Shown one piece after another: positions 27,266 to 36,817 of a stretch of DNA of 64,000 nt; the stretch's first letter is position 1; every line of letters begins with the position of its first letter. The position numbers and the translations under genes are program-made. Location of the stretch: the NCBI RefSeq assembly GCF_004369225.1, contig NZ_QFFZ01000001.1, positions 62,001 to 126,000 on the forward strand, in the 5' to 3' direction. Below the pieces are notes generated by a model. The model worked only from the letters and a program-made list of their open reading frames with translations. It was not told the DNA's origin and ran no database searches. Origin of the DNA: Pelotomaculum propionicicum (lineage in GTDB: Bacteria; Bacillota; Desulfotomaculia; Desulfotomaculales; Pelotomaculaceae).

Positions 27266-27293
27266 TTCTACCCTACGGACTCTTATTTTGCAA
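27265..27293 (-). promoter_or_regulatory. Promoter for the coiled-coil/NTase pair
   Basis: TTGCAA (27288-27293) and TAGAAT (27265-27270) are 17 nt apart on the minus strand. The promoter lies between two copies of the ATTAACCTGC palindrome. Confidence 0.65.
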
Positions 27294-27299
27294 GAACAA

Positions 27300-27342
27300 A
27301 TTAACCTGCAACAGCTCAAATTTGGATTAGCCGCAGGTTAAT
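27300..27342. promoter_or_regulatory. Second copy of the ATTAACCTGC palindrome, putative operator 2
   Basis: ATTAACCTGC (27300-27309) and GCAGGTTAAT (27333-27342) repeat the core of operator 1 with the same arm-to-arm distance of 33 nt. The two palindromes start 81 nt apart and bracket the promoter. Confidence 0.7.
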
Positions 27343-27452
27343 TTTTTGAAACTGCCTGCCGGGCTAACACAACTATGGATTTTTTAATTTCTTGCCAGCG
27401 ATGAAATAAGCTTCAGGTAATATCAAGGCTGTCAAAATATTTAAAAACGCGC

Positions 27453-27480
27453 AAAAAACCCTGCTAATAATATGCAGGGT
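27453..27480 (-). terminator. Terminator after the tRNA cluster
   Basis: ACCCTGC pairs with GCAGGGT around ATATTATTA, then T-run, on the minus strand. A second hairpin with T-run (AAAACTA/TAGTTTT) precedes it at 27486-27508. Confidence 0.8.
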
Positions 27481-27509
27481 CACTAAAAAACTAAAGCCCT
27501 AGTTTTTAC

Positions 27510-27584
27510 TGGAGCGGGTGACGAGGATCGAACTCGCAACCCTCAGCTTGGGAAGCTGATGCTCTACCGTTGAGCTACACCCGC
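27510..27584 (-). tRNA. tRNA-Gly (CCC)
   Basis: Cloverleaf on the minus strand: acceptor GCGGGTG/CACCCGC, D-arm GCTCAACGGTAGAGC, anticodon stem TCAGC/GCTGA with loop TTCCCAA (anticodon CCC), T-arm GTTCGATCC, and encoded CCA. Confidence 0.95.
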
Positions 27585-27698
27585 CCGGCTCTATTATTAT
27601 AACTTTTCTGTATTTAAAAATCAAGTTCAAGCCGGGAACGCTTTTTACAGGAGCCTAAAAGCAACGGACAGCCGGCGGCTGTCCAAACTGTTTTACTT

Positions 27699-27774
27699 TG
27701 GTGACCCCACCGGGATTCGAACCCGGGTTACCGCCGTGAAAGGGCGGTGTCTTAGGCCGCTTGACCATGGGGCC
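27699..27774 (-). tRNA. tRNA-Glu (TTC)
   Basis: Acceptor GGCCCCA/TGGGGTC on the minus strand, anticodon loop CTTTCAC (TTC), T-loop GGTTCGAATCC, and encoded CCA. Closely matches bacterial tRNA-Glu. Confidence 0.96.
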
Positions 27775-27780
27775 TTATCG

Positions 27781-27892
27781 GTTGTCGGTAGTCCGTAGTC
27801 GGTTGTTGGATTGCTTGTTGGAATTCGCTTTTAGCGAATTCCTTCCCAATTAACTGACTACTGACTACTGACTACTGACTACTGACTACTGA
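27781..27892. repeat. Hairpin repeat between tRNA-Glu and tRNA-Lys (family B)
   Basis: Outer arms carry TCGGTAGTCCGTAGTCGG at the left and tandem GACTACT units at 27854-27890 at the right. The centre is a perfect 10-bp hairpin GGAATTCGCT/AGCGAATTCC with a 3-nt loop at 27820-27842. It is inserted between tRNA genes. Confidence 0.75.
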
Positions 27893-27894
27893 AT

Positions 27895-27970
27895 TGGTGA
27901 GCCATGCTGGACTCGAACCAGCGACACCCTGATTAAAAGTCAGGTGCTCTACCGACTGAGCTAATGGCCC
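27895..27970 (-). tRNA. tRNA-Lys (TTT)
   Basis: Acceptor GGGCCAT/ATGGCTC on the minus strand, D-arm TAGCTCAGTCGGTAGAGC, anticodon loop CTTTTAA (TTT), T-arm GGTTCGAGTCC, and encoded CCA. Confidence 0.96.
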
Positions 27971-28087
27971 AAAAAGCCTTACAGTTAGATATATTACTAT
28001 AACCTGAATAACCAGTCAACCATTAAAAATATATGTATTTTCCCAGTTCTGCTGTATGTCTTCTTTACACTCTATTTAAGCCAGGTC

Positions 28088-29374
28088 TTATTTATACAGG
28101 TCCTCGGTGAGTATGGTCTGGGCGCGCCTGCCGCCCACTCCGACAAGGGCAATGTCGGTACCTGACACCTCACTGATCCGGTCCAGGAAACTTCTGGCCT
28201 GGGGCGGGAGGTCGGCCAGTTTTCCGGCGCCTGTTATATCTTCGCTCCAGCCCGGCAATTCCTCATAAACAGGCTCGCATTCTTTTAAAACCTTGAGGCT
28301 GGCCGGGAATTCAGTGATGATTTCGCCCCGGTACTTGTAACCGGTGCAGATTTTCAGTTTTTCCAGCCCGCTTAACACATCCAGCTTGGTGATCGCCAGG
28401 CAGTCCAGGCCGTTGATCCTGACCGCATAGCGGGCGACAACCCCGTCAAACCAGCCGCAGCGGCGCGGGCGCCCGGTAGTGGTACCAATTTCACCGCCCT
28501 GCTTTCTGATGTAGGCGCCTGTTTCATCATTAAGCTCGGTTGGGAAAGGGCCTTCTCCCACCCTGGTGGTGTAAGCCTTGGCGACTCCTATGACCCGGTC
28601 GATCTTGGTCGGCCCTATGCCGGCGCCGAAACAGGCCGCTCCGGCAGTGGGGTGAGAGGAAGTCACAAAAGGATAGGTGCCGTGGTCGAGATCCAGAAGC
28701 GTCCCCTGAGCGCCTTCAAAAAGGACGTTTTTGCCTTGTTTGATCATGTCGTTGACCACTACAGAGGTATCACAGACGTACTTTCTGAGCTCTTCGCCAT
28801 ACCTGGTGAAAGAATCGAGCGTGGTTTGGTAATCCACCGGGCTGCTCCCGTAAACTTCGGTTAAAAGGTGGTTCTTAGTCTCAATATTCCTTTCCAGCAG
28901 GAGGGGAAACTCTTCCCTGTCCAGCAGGTCGATCACCCGTATGCCTACCCGCGCGGATTTATCAGTATAAGCGGGCCCGATGCCGCGGCAGGTGGTGCCT
29001 ATTTTATTGCTGCCCTTGCTCTCCTCTTCCACCTGGTCAAGCTTTTGGTGGTAAGGGAGAATCACGTGGGCACGCTGGCTGATCCTCAAATTAGCCGTAC
29101 TGACACCGCGCTTTTCCAGGGAAGCAAGCTCTTGCAGCAGAACTGCCGGGTCAATCACCACACCGCTGCCTATTACACACATTTTATCGGGATATAGTAT
29201 CCCCGAGGGAATCAGGTGCAGCTTAAACTCGCGGTCCTCAACCACAACTGTGTGGCCGGCATTGTTGCCGCCCATGTAGCGGACAACCATATCGGCCTTT
29301 TCAGCCAGGAAGTCTGTTACCTTCCCTTTCCCTTCGTCTCCCCACTGTGCGCCAATTACTACTACTGTGGACAT
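28088..29374 (-). CDS. purA: Adenylosuccinate synthetase
   Basis: GTP-dependent conversion of IMP and aspartate to adenylosuccinate in AMP synthesis. The 428 residues show the P-loop [11 protein letters not shown] at the N-terminus, NNAGHTVV and GIGPTYT-like GIGPAYTDK, and the GTP-site motif TKLDVL. It lies 14 nt downstream of an FAD dehydrogenase gene and ahead of the tRNA cluster. Nothing unusual is seen. Confidence 0.98.
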   Translation of the reverse strand: MSTVVVIGAQWGDEGKGKVTDFLAEKADMVVRYMGGNNAGHTVVVEDREFKLHLIPSGILYPDKMCVIGSGVVIDPAVLLQELASLEKRGVSTANLRISQRAHVILPYHQKLDQVEEESKGSNKIGTTCRGIGPAYTDKSARVGIRVIDLLDREEFPLLLERNIETKNHLLTEVYGSSPVDYQTTLDSFTRYGEELRKYVCDTSVVVNDMIKQGKNVLFEGAQGTLLDLDHGTYPFVTSSHPTAGAACFGAGIGPTKIDRVIGVAKAYTTRVGEGPFPTELNDETGAYIRKQGGEIGTTTGRPRRCGWFDGVVARYAVRINGLDCLAITKLDVLSGLEKLKICTGYKYRGEIITEFPASLKVLKECEPVYEELPGWSEDITGAGKLADLPPQARSFLDRISEVSGTDIALVGVGGRRAQTILTEDLYK

Positions 29375-29388
29375 CCGGATAAAACCCC

Positions 29389-30777
29389 CTATATCCTTTT
29401 TGCAATTTCCCTGGCCGCCAGCACACCGGCCGCGGAAGCCTGGGCCAAACCTCTGGTCACGCCGGCCCCGTCCCCGGCGGCAAATAAATTCTTGATCTGG
29501 GTTTCCAGCGCTGCCGACAGCGCCAGGCGGGACGAATAGAACTTAACCTCCACGCCATAGAGCAGGGTATACCTTGCATATACCCCGGGCGCCAGGTTAT
29601 TAAGCGCTTTTAACATTTCCACAATTCCCATCAGGTGGCGGTAAGGGAAAACCAGGCTTAAATCGCCGGGTGTCGCCTCACGCAGGGTGGGCACAGTCAT
29701 GCATTTGGCCAGTTTTTCCCTGGTGGAGCGGTGCCCTGAAACCAGATCGCCCAGGCTTTGCACGATCACCCCGCCGCCAAGCAGGTTGGCCAGGCTGGCT
29801 ATATACCTGCCGTAAGCAATCGGCTCCTTAAAGGGCTCGGTAAAAGTCTTGCTCACCAGGACGGCGAAATTGGTGTTTTCAGTCTTATTATATGCGTGGC
29901 TGTGTCCGTTGACGGTAACCAGCCCGTCGATATTTTCCAGAACCACCTCTCCATTGGGGTTCATGCAGAAAGTACGGACTTTATCGTTAAAAGTTTTGGC
30001 ATAATAGATAAACTTGGCTTCGTAGAAAATCCTGGTCAGTGGGTCCATTACCGCGGCCGGGAGCTCAACCCGCACCCCGATGTCCACCGGGTTGATTGAA
30101 GTGTTCAAACCAAGCCGCTGGGCTTCCTGGGTGAGCCAGTCCGCTCCCTCCCTGCCGGGGGCAAGCACCACGATTTTCGCGTTGATGACCTGACCGTCCC
30201 TGGTCAGCACGCCCCGGATTACTTTATCTTTTACCAGGACCTCTTCCACCTGGCAGGAGGTGCGCACTTCCACACCCCTCGCAACCAGGTATTCCTGCAT
30301 TCGCTGCAGAACTTCCTTGCAGCGGCCGGTACCCATATGCCTGATCCGGACAGGGATCAGCTTTAATTCAGACAGTACAGCCCGCCGCTGTATTTCCTGG
30401 ATCTCCTCTTCGTGCTCCAGGCCAAAAACATGCTCAGGCGCGCCAAATTTAACATAAGTCCGGTCAATATAATCTATTAAGTCAGATAAACCCTTTTCCC
30501 CGGTATATTGCTCCAGGCTGCCGCCTATGTCGGTGGACAGGGTCAGCTTCCCGTCGCTGAAGGCGCCGGCCCCGCCCCAGCCACAGATTGTGGAGCAGGG
30601 GGAACAGTTGACGCAGGGGCCGCCCTGTTCCCGGGCGACACAGGCCCGCTTACCAATGTCCCGTCCTTTTTCCAGTATTAATATTTTCATGCCGCCGCCG
30701 GTTTCAATCAGCTCCAGGGCGGTGAAAATACCAGCCGGCCCGGAGCCTACAATAATCACATCGTAATGCTTGCTCAC
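29389..30777 (-). CDS. FAD-dependent dehydrogenase (NAD(P)/FAD oxidoreductase family, COG2509-like)
   Basis: 463 residues. The N-terminal Rossmann FAD-binding motif is [18 protein letters not shown] conserved cysteine-rich stretch follows ([17 protein letters not shown]) and then [10 protein letters not shown]. The C-terminus has [15 protein letters not shown], the second FAD motif. I choose GTG at 30775-30777 because AGGAGGG precedes it; upstream in-frame codons lack a site and give a non-family tail. It lies directly before purA. Proteins of this group are uncharacterised oxidoreductases. Confidence 0.86.
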   Translation of the reverse strand: MSKHYDVIIVGSGPAGIFTALELIETGGGMKILILEKGRDIGKRACVAREQGGPCVNCSPCSTICGWGGAGAFSDGKLTLSTDIGGSLEQYTGEKGLSDLIDYIDRTYVKFGAPEHVFGLEHEEEIQEIQRRAVLSELKLIPVRIRHMGTGRCKEVLQRMQEYLVARGVEVRTSCQVEEVLVKDKVIRGVLTRDGQVINAKIVVLAPGREGADWLTQEAQRLGLNTSINPVDIGVRVELPAAVMDPLTRIFYEAKFIYYAKTFNDKVRTFCMNPNGEVVLENIDGLVTVNGHSHAYNKTENTNFAVLVSKTFTEPFKEPIAYGRYIASLANLLGGGVIVQSLGDLVSGHRSTREKLAKCMTVPTLREATPGDLSLVFPYRHLMGIVEMLKALNNLAPGVYARYTLLYGVEVKFYSSRLALSAALETQIKNLFAAGDGAGVTRGLAQASAAGVLAAREIAKRI

Positions 30778-31025
30778 AACATCCCTCCTGCCGCCTATCA
30801 GCACAGGCCGGCAATTACCGCCGGCATAAAAATAACCCAAACAACAAACCTGCATCAGCTGCGCTAGTCGCCATTTGAGCACTCACCAATCCGCTTTAAA
30901 GGGTTTAATTGTCGGGAATTCCATACCGGGCAGCAAGGGTATTTTAGCAAACCATGCTGTCAATGTCAAGAAAATAAACAGAAATTAAACATTTAAGAGA
31001 AACCCTGCATGTGTTATTTTGAATT

Positions 31026-32369
31026 TTATTCATTATATTCCATATGCTTCTCAAGGTGAAAAAACTTTGTGTACTCTTTCCAGAATCCCAGCTCTACGGT
31101 ACCTGTCGGGCCATTGCGGTGCTTGGCTATAATTATTTCCGCGATCCCCTTCTTATCCGAATCCTTGTTATAATATTCATCACGGTAAATAAACATGATT
31201 AAATCAGCATCCTGCTCCAACGAGCCTGATTCCCGCAGGTCGGACATGATCGGCCTTTTTTTATCCCTCTGCTCGACGGCACGGCTGAGCTGGGCTAAAG
31301 CCAGCACCGGCACGTTGAGTTCTTTGGCCAGCCCTTTTAAAGAGCGTGAGATCTCTGATATCTCCTGCTGCCGGTTCTCCGCCCGCCTGCTCCCCTGCAT
31401 CAGTTGCAGGTAATCAATCACGATCAGCCCCAGACCTTTTTCTGCCTGAAGCTGCCTGGCCTTGGCCCGCACCTGGCGCACTGTTATGCCGGGTGTATCG
31501 TCTATGAAAACAGGTATGTTAGCCAGCCTGTTTTTAGTCTCGTGCAGTTTCTGCCAGTCTTCTTCCTTCAGGTCGCCGGTGCGGAGGCGGTGCTGGTCAA
31601 CCTTGGCCTCCGCGCAGAGAATACGCTGCACCAACTGCTCTTTAGACATTTCCAGGCTGTACACGGCCACCGGCGTGTCATACTTTAGAGCGGCATTGTA
31701 CCCTATGCTCAGGCCCAGGGCGGTTTTGCCCATGCCGGGGCGGCCGGCCAATATAATCAGGTCGCTGGGCTGCAGGCCGCTGCAGAGCCGGTCCAGGTCG
31801 CTGAAAGAAGTGGAAACCCCTGTGGTGTCACCCTTGTTGTTGTACAGGAACTCCAGGTGGGCAAATGTATCCAGCAGGATGTCCCTGATGGCGAAGAAAG
31901 CTGTAGCCGCCCGCCTGCCGCCCAGTTCCGTGATCATGCGCTCCGCTTCGGCAATAAGCTTCTCCGGTTCCTCCCCGTCTTCATAGCCCATGCCGGCAAT
32001 ACGGGTGGACAACTGGATCAAGGTGCGAAGCAGCGCTTTTTCCTCAACAATGCGGGCGTAATATTCAATATTGGCCGCCGTTGGCACCATTTCCGCCAGC
32101 GAGGCCAGGTAGGCCACGCCGCCGGCTTTTTCCAGCGAGCCGTTCTGCTTTAAATGCTCGCTTAAAGTGATTAAATCAACCGGGTTGCCGTTCTCATTCA
32201 ACTCAAGCATTGACTCATAGATCAACCTGTGGCTTTCCCGGTAAAAATCCTCCGGCCGGAGCAGTTTCATGGCCGCGTAAACGGCCTCCGGGTCCAGCAG
32301 GATAGCGCCCAGCACTGACTGCTCGGCGTCAATATTTTGCGGGGGTATCTTATCCAACAAAGAAATCAC
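31026..32369 (-). CDS. dnaB: Replicative DNA helicase DnaB
   Basis: Hexameric helicase that unwinds DNA at the fork. 447 residues. N-terminal DnaB domain (IPPQNIDAEQSVLGAIL), then the C-terminal RecA-like ATPase with Walker A AGRPGMGKTALGL and the Walker B/H2 block GLIVIDYLQLM. DRRESGSLEQ-like motif H4 (DLRESGSLEQDADLI) is present. It starts with ATG 3 nt after lonC and probably shares its transcript. Confidence 0.97.
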   Translation of the reverse strand: MISLLDKIPPQNIDAEQSVLGAILLDPEAVYAAMKLLRPEDFYRESHRLIYESMLELNENGNPVDLITLSEHLKQNGSLEKAGGVAYLASLAEMVPTAANIEYYARIVEEKALLRTLIQLSTRIAGMGYEDGEEPEKLIAEAERMITELGGRRAATAFFAIRDILLDTFAHLEFLYNNKGDTTGVSTSFSDLDRLCSGLQPSDLIILAGRPGMGKTALGLSIGYNAALKYDTPVAVYSLEMSKEQLVQRILCAEAKVDQHRLRTGDLKEEDWQKLHETKNRLANIPVFIDDTPGITVRQVRAKARQLQAEKGLGLIVIDYLQLMQGSRRAENRQQEISEISRSLKGLAKELNVPVLALAQLSRAVEQRDKKRPIMSDLRESGSLEQDADLIMFIYRDEYYNKDSDKKGIAEIIIAKHRNGPTGTVELGFWKEYTKFFHLEKHMEYNE

Positions 32370-32372
32370 CTG

Positions 32373-34313
32373 CTAACTAACCAGTTCGTCGACCTCTGCG
32401 GGCGGGAACACGTGCCTGATAATTTCTTCCACGGAATTGACCGGCACCACCTTAATGCCTTTGACGTCAACCGGTATGTCTTTTTCATTCTCCGAAGGCA
32501 CCAGCACCATTTTAATACCTGCCTGCCTGGCGCCGTAGATCTTTTCAAAAACGCCGCCGACAGCGCGCACCTTGCCCTGAATGGAAATCTCACCTGTCAC
32601 GGCCACGTCCTGGGCGATCGGACGGCCCTGAATAGCGCTTAAAATGGCCAGGAAAATAGCCACTCCGGCCGAGGGCCCATCTATTCTGCCGCCGCCTACC
32701 ACGTTCACATGCAGGTCGTAGTTGGCCAGGTCCTCTCCTGTCAGCTTGCGGATCACCGAAGCGGCGTTGAACACCGAATCCTTGGCCATGCTTCCCGCGG
32801 TGTCATTAAAGCGGATTGTTCCCTGCCCCTGGTTGCGGGCGGTAAAAGCCATCGCTTCGATTTCCAGCACCGACCCCAAAAAGCCCAGCACGCCAAGTCC
32901 AAAAATTTTGCCGACTTCGCGCTGGGGAGAAGCCTTGCGGGTTACATACGGGCTTAACCTGCTGACCTGGGCCACCTCCATGACATCCTCGAGGGCTATT
33001 TGCGGCCGGCAGCCTCCTGCTTCGGCACGGTGGCAGGCCATACCATAGGCGTCCGCCAGGATATTGATGGCCTTGCGGCCTTCGATGGTATACTCGCTGA
33101 TAACTTCAGGCACCGCTTCCTGCATTTCAACGTCAAGCTTGGCCGCGGCTTGTTTTAAAATTTCTCTGATATCTTTAGGCGTCAGCGGCTCGAAAAAGAT
33201 TTCAGCGCAGCGGGAGCGGATAGCCGGGTTGATTTCCTCAGGGTCTCGGGTGGTGGCGCCGATCAGGATGAAATCAGCCGGGGCTCCTTCTTCGAAGATT
33301 TTTCTAATATATTGCGGTACATTGGTCTCATGAGGATCGTAATACGAAGAGTCAAAGAAAACTCTTTTATCTTCCAGGACCTTTAATAACTTGTTTTGCA
33401 GTATGGGGTCCATTTCCCCGATCTCATCAATAAAAAGCACGCCGCCGTGAGCGTCGCTGACCAGGCCCAGCTTGGGCTCCGGGACTCCGGTTTCAGCCAG
33501 GTCCCGCTTGGCACCCTGGTAGATGGGGTCATGCACGGAACCCAGGAGCGGGTTGGTCACTTCCCTGGGGTCCCAGCGCAGAGTGGCGCCGTTTACTTCT
33601 ACAAAAGCAGCTTCCTTGGCAAAGGGAGTAACTCTGGCCTTTTTGGCCGCCTCCAGCGCTAACCTGGCCGCGGTGGTCTTGCCCACGCCGGGCGGGCCGT
33701 AAAGGATTATGTGCTGCGGGTAGGGAGAGGCCAATTTGGCCAGCAAGGCCTTGACCGACCGCTCCTGGCCCACTATCTCCTCAAAACTGGACGGCCTGAG
33801 GAACTCCATCGCGGACGCGGAAAGTTTACGCTGTTCCATTTTTTCCAAAATGGCCAGCTTTTTTAAGGTCTGGGCGTTTTCCGGCCCGGTATTCTCTTTA
33901 ATCACCTGCATTCTGATTTCTTTAATGTACTCTTCATGCCGCTGTTGAAGTTTTTCGCTTATTTTCTTTTCAAGCTTATCTTCTACCGTACGCCTGGCAA
34001 TAGTATCCGCTATTTCCTCCTCGAGCTCTTCCAGAATGTCCGGAATATCTTCATAAGACGGCAGGGTGTCATAGGTGGGATCCTCGAAAACCAACTTCTG
34101 GAGGGCCAAAACCCTCTCCTCCAGCTTTTCGGAACGCATTAACTGCAGCGCGTCCAGTTTTCCCGCCCGCAAAACCAGTTTGTCGGATCCATGCAGGTTG
34201 GCCAGGAGGCTGTAGAGCGCTGTGACTTGACGTTTTAGCTGATCGTGGCCCTGCAGTTTACTGGGAGCCTCATTTTTTACGCTGCCAATAAACTTTTCGA
34301 GGAATACTTTCAT
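32373..34313 (-). CDS. lonC: Lon-family ATP-dependent protease LonC
   Basis: 646-residue protease with a central AAA+ module (Walker A YGPPGVGKTTAA; Walker B GVLFIDEIGEMD) and a C-terminal Lon protease domain. The catalytic serine is in DGPSAGVAIF, the lysine in GEISIQGKVRAVGG. The N-terminal 150 residues are helical and lack the standard Lon N-domain, which is typical of the sporulation-associated LonC group. ATG at 34313 has AGGAG upstream. Between rplI and dnaB, separated from rplI by a repeat-filled gap. Confidence 0.9.
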   Translation of the reverse strand: MKVFLEKFIGSVKNEAPSKLQGHDQLKRQVTALYSLLANLHGSDKLVLRAGKLDALQLMRSEKLEERVLALQKLVFEDPTYDTLPSYEDIPDILEELEEEIADTIARRTVEDKLEKKISEKLQQRHEEYIKEIRMQVIKENTGPENAQTLKKLAILEKMEQRKLSASAMEFLRPSSFEEIVGQERSVKALLAKLASPYPQHIILYGPPGVGKTTAARLALEAAKKARVTPFAKEAAFVEVNGATLRWDPREVTNPLLGSVHDPIYQGAKRDLAETGVPEPKLGLVSDAHGGVLFIDEIGEMDPILQNKLLKVLEDKRVFFDSSYYDPHETNVPQYIRKIFEEGAPADFILIGATTRDPEEINPAIRSRCAEIFFEPLTPKDIREILKQAAAKLDVEMQEAVPEVISEYTIEGRKAINILADAYGMACHRAEAGGCRPQIALEDVMEVAQVSRLSPYVTRKASPQREVGKIFGLGVLGFLGSVLEIEAMAFTARNQGQGTIRFNDTAGSMAKDSVFNAASVIRKLTGEDLANYDLHVNVVGGGRIDGPSAGVAIFLAILSAIQGRPIAQDVAVTGEISIQGKVRAVGGVFEKIYGARQAGIKMVLVPSENEKDIPVDVKGIKVVPVNSVEEIIRHVFPPAEVDELVS

Positions 34314-34400
34314 CTTGAGCTCCTTTCTACCGGCGACTTTTCAAATTTGGGCAAGACAGCAGGCGCCAACCGGCTCTACTGCATAAGCGACTTAAAACAT

Positions 34401-34550
34401 TTGAACAGGATTAACAAGATTATTACGGATTTACAGGATTGGAGAATAAAAATAATTTATTTATTTGTAATAAGAACATGCATTAGGCATTCAAGTTTTT
34501 AAATCCTGTTAATCATGTTAAAAATCCTGTAAATCCTGTCAAATTGTTTT
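34401..34550. repeat. ACAGGATTTACAGGAT inverted repeat pair, copy 1 (family C)
   Basis: Left arm at 34401-34441 (GAACAGGATTAACAAGATT, CGGATTTACAGGATT) and inverted right arm at 34501-34550 (AAATCCTGTTAATCATG, AATCCTGTAAATCCTGTC) with an AT-rich middle. It fills most of the gap between rplI and lonC. A related copy is at 38294-38505. Confidence 0.8.
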
Positions 34551-34995
34551 AATCACCGACAACTTCTACTTTAACTTCAGCGTGGACATTGGAATGCAGC
34601 TTGGCAGTAGCGGTATAAACGCCCAGTTGTTTAATCGGCTCTTTAACTATCAGCTTTTTTTTGTCCAGGACGATTTTATGCTGCTCGGCCAGGGCATCTG
34701 AGATATTTTTGTTATTGACCGAGCCAAAAAGCTTTCCTCCCTCACCCGCTTTCGCCCGGACCACAACAATGAGGTTGTCCAGACTGGCGGCAAGCTCCCT
34801 GGCTTCCTGCTCTATCTTCTGTTCTTTGGCAGCCTGTGCCTGGCGGCGCACAGCGAGCTCATTCATTTTGCCCTTGGATGCCTCTGCGGCCAGGCCGCGG
34901 GGAAACAGGTAATTGCGGGCATACCCTTCCGCCACGTTCAGCATGTCCCCGCGTTTGCCCTGACCAGGCACATCTTTAAGTAATATTACCTTCAC
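34549..34995 (-). CDS. rplI: 50S ribosomal protein L9
   Basis: Binds 23S rRNA at the base of the L1 stalk. The protein starts (M)KVILLKDVPGQGKRGD, the invariant L9 N-terminus, continues with a long central helix (RRQAQAAKEQKIEQEAREL) and the C-terminal domain. GTG at 34993-34995 is chosen for this match and because AAAGGAAG lies 7 nt upstream. A TTG codon at 35016 is also in frame. It is separated from lonC by a repeat-filled gap. Confidence 0.96.
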   Translation of the reverse strand: MKVILLKDVPGQGKRGDMLNVAEGYARNYLFPRGLAAEASKGKMNELAVRRQAQAAKEQKIEQEARELAASLDNLIVVVRAKAGEGGKLFGSVNNKNISDALAEQHKIVLDKKKLIVKEPIKQLGVYTATAKLHSNVHAEVKVEVVGD

Positions 34996-35056
34996 GTTTA
35001 CACTTCCTTTTGTCAATCTTTTCTTGATTCGCCAAGATCATTACCTAAAATTATCT

Positions 35057-36013
35057 TTAAGGCTTCAGACGCCTTAAATTTACCAGGGGGTCCACAACCC
35101 CCAGTAATAGGATAATCATCAGGCTAAAGGGAAGATACACCACGGCCAAAATCAATATAGAAATTTTTATGGGCTTGGCGAGATTGACCTTACGAAAAAA
35201 ATAAATAAAAACAGACAGCCCAAGTATGAGATACAAGTAAAATAAAACAAACAAAATGTTTTTACCTGTTTTAGCAGCCAGCGTCCAGGAAAACAGGTCC
35301 CCGCCCAAGGTCAGGGCCAGCCCTGTGATTAATCCCCACACGCTGTACCAGGGCAGGGACAGCGCTGTGAAAGCAGGGGGCGCTGAAGTAAAATAATTTA
35401 CCCGCCTTAACCAGGCGACGGCAAGAAGGAAGGCGCAGGCAGCTTCTATAGCGGCTGTAACAACATACTGCCCCGGCAAGAGCAGTTCAAATGTTGCAAC
35501 CACACTTTCACCGAATGAGGACTGCCATTCCGCGGGCAAATCATTGAAAAGACCGGCGCTCTGGTTGGCGGCCAGCCACTGTTCGGCTGCCTGAAGGCCT
35601 TCTTCACCAAGGACAAATGGGTTGTTGCCGGTTAAAAAATAAAACCCGGCAGCGAAAATAAGGGTTAAAGCAACTGAGCACAGGATGCCCGCGGCAAGGC
35701 TTTTCCCCGGGGCAACCCGGTTTTTAAACAACAAACCGTAACAAACACCAAGCAGTCCAAATTTTAATACAAATAAATCCGCTTCCAAATGACTGTTAAT
35801 CAGAATCCCCAGAAAAAGCGCTCCCACCAGTAAGCCCAGCGCGGCGTAACGGAGATCAAGCCGCAGCACCAGCATCATTACCGGCAGGGGGAGCAAAACC
35901 GCGGCGATAAAGTAAAGAGGCGGCAAGTAAATTCCGCCCAGGCCGACAACAATGACAAGTGATGTAAAAAAAGCCCACTGGGCCAGGGCTGCGGTTTTCT
36001 CGCCTGTTGTCAA
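35057..36013 (-). CDS. DUF2232 (YybS-like) multi-pass membrane protein
   Basis: 318 residues with about eight hydrophobic segments (for example YLPPLYFIAAVLLPLPVMMLV-type stretches, ALGLLVGALFLGIL). DUF2232 genes conventionally sit beside rplI, as here. I choose TTG at 36013 because AGAGGTGATT lies 7 nt upstream; TTG at 36034 is a weaker alternative. The start lies just after the MazG-like stop codon, so the two are probably cotranslated. Function is unknown. Possibly a substrate-binding component of an ECF-type transporter. Confidence 0.83.
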   Translation of the reverse strand: MTTGEKTAALAQWAFFTSLVIVVGLGGIYLPPLYFIAAVLLPLPVMMLVLRLDLRYAALGLLVGALFLGILINSHLEADLFVLKFGLLGVCYGLLFKNRVAPGKSLAAGILCSVALTLIFAAGFYFLTGNNPFVLGEEGLQAAEQWLAANQSAGLFNDLPAEWQSSFGESVVATFELLLPGQYVVTAAIEAACAFLLAVAWLRRVNYFTSAPPAFTALSLPWYSVWGLITGLALTLGGDLFSWTLAAKTGKNILFVLFYLYLILGLSVFIYFFRKVNLAKPIKISILILAVVYLPFSLMIILLLGVVDPLVNLRRLKP

Positions 36014-36017
36014 GGAA

Positions 36018-36335
36018 TCACCTCTTTTTGTCAACCAGGTAATTTAAAAGGGTTGAAAGATCACCATACCACCTTTCCACCTCGTGATCCTCATCAATAC
36101 CCTGGCGCAGCTTGGCCTCGACTTTCAAATCAAGCCGGGAAAAATTTATGCCAAGCCGCCGCCCTAAAACATAACAGTTAATGAGCAAACTGGCCAGCGC
36201 GTCCAAGATAAGCTCCTCACTGCCACGGAGCATAGACTTGAAAAGAGCTGAGACGGAGGCAACCAAATCGGCCTTCAGCCACTCTATGACCTTGATATTC
36301 TTAGCTATGCCGCCTTCCTGGTTCGCGGGAATCAT
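36018..36335 (-). CDS. MazG-like family protein
   Basis: 105 residues. Pattern VIEWLKADLVASVSALFK and ALASLLINCYVLGRRLGI matches the short helical MazG-like family found beside ribosomal protein genes in Clostridia. ATG at 36335 has AGGAGG about 10 nt upstream. The DUF2232 start site lies in its stop region. It is too short to carry a complete MazG pyrophosphatase. Role unknown. Confidence 0.8.
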   Translation of the reverse strand: MIPANQEGGIAKNIKVIEWLKADLVASVSALFKSMLRGSEELILDALASLLINCYVLGRRLGINFSRLDLKVEAKLRQGIDEDHEVERWYGDLSTLLNYLVDKKR

Positions 36336-36499
36336 CAAAGAGAGTCCTCCTTTGCTCACTAGACTTAAAACTATTCTGCGAAGCACGCTTCTTTTCCTGC
36401 CCGGCATTCATAGTATTTACCTGTTATTTGTTGTCGGGTTTGTTTAGAAGCCCCTGCTTAAACGAAATAACCCTGACTTGCCTGGCTTGCGCTAAAAAA

Positions 36500-36540
36500 T
36501 CAAGGGGAGCTGTCTTAGCCCCCCCCTCTTGTTTTATTCT
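36500..36540 (-). terminator. Putative terminator after rpsR
   Basis: On the minus strand a G-rich arm (CAAGAGGGG) can pair with CCCCTTG around AAGACAG, followed by ATTTTTT. The long G-run allows alternative registers. Confidence 0.6.
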
Positions 36541-36764
36541 GCTGTGAACGGCAGGAGGGCTATGTTGCGCGCCCTCTTGATTGATGAAGTCAACATGCGC
36601 TGGTGTCTGGCGCAATTTCCTGAAATCCTGCGCGGCAGGATTTTTCCGCGCTCGGTGATATACTTTTTGAGACGCGGCACATCTTTATAATCAATGGCTT
36701 CCATCTTGTCCACACAAAAGCTGCAGATCCGTTTTTTCCCTCTGCGGCCTCTCTCACGTTTCAA
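36534..36764 (-). CDS. rpsR: 30S ribosomal protein S18
   Basis: 76 residues. Motifs [31 protein letters not shown] and LLPF are typical. Cysteines in CSFC and in NCARH match the zinc-binding C+ form. The start is TTG at 36762-36764, following AGGAGG. The gene is third in the standard rpsF-ssb-rpsR order. Confidence 0.97.
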   Translation of the reverse strand: MKRERGRRGKKRICSFCVDKMEAIDYKDVPRLKKYITERGKILPRRISGNCARHQRMLTSSIKRARNIALLPFTAE

Positions 36765-36817
36765 TCGCCATTCCTCCTTGCATCAGCCACCTTTTGCGTC
36801 GGTGGCCTCTTATTTAA

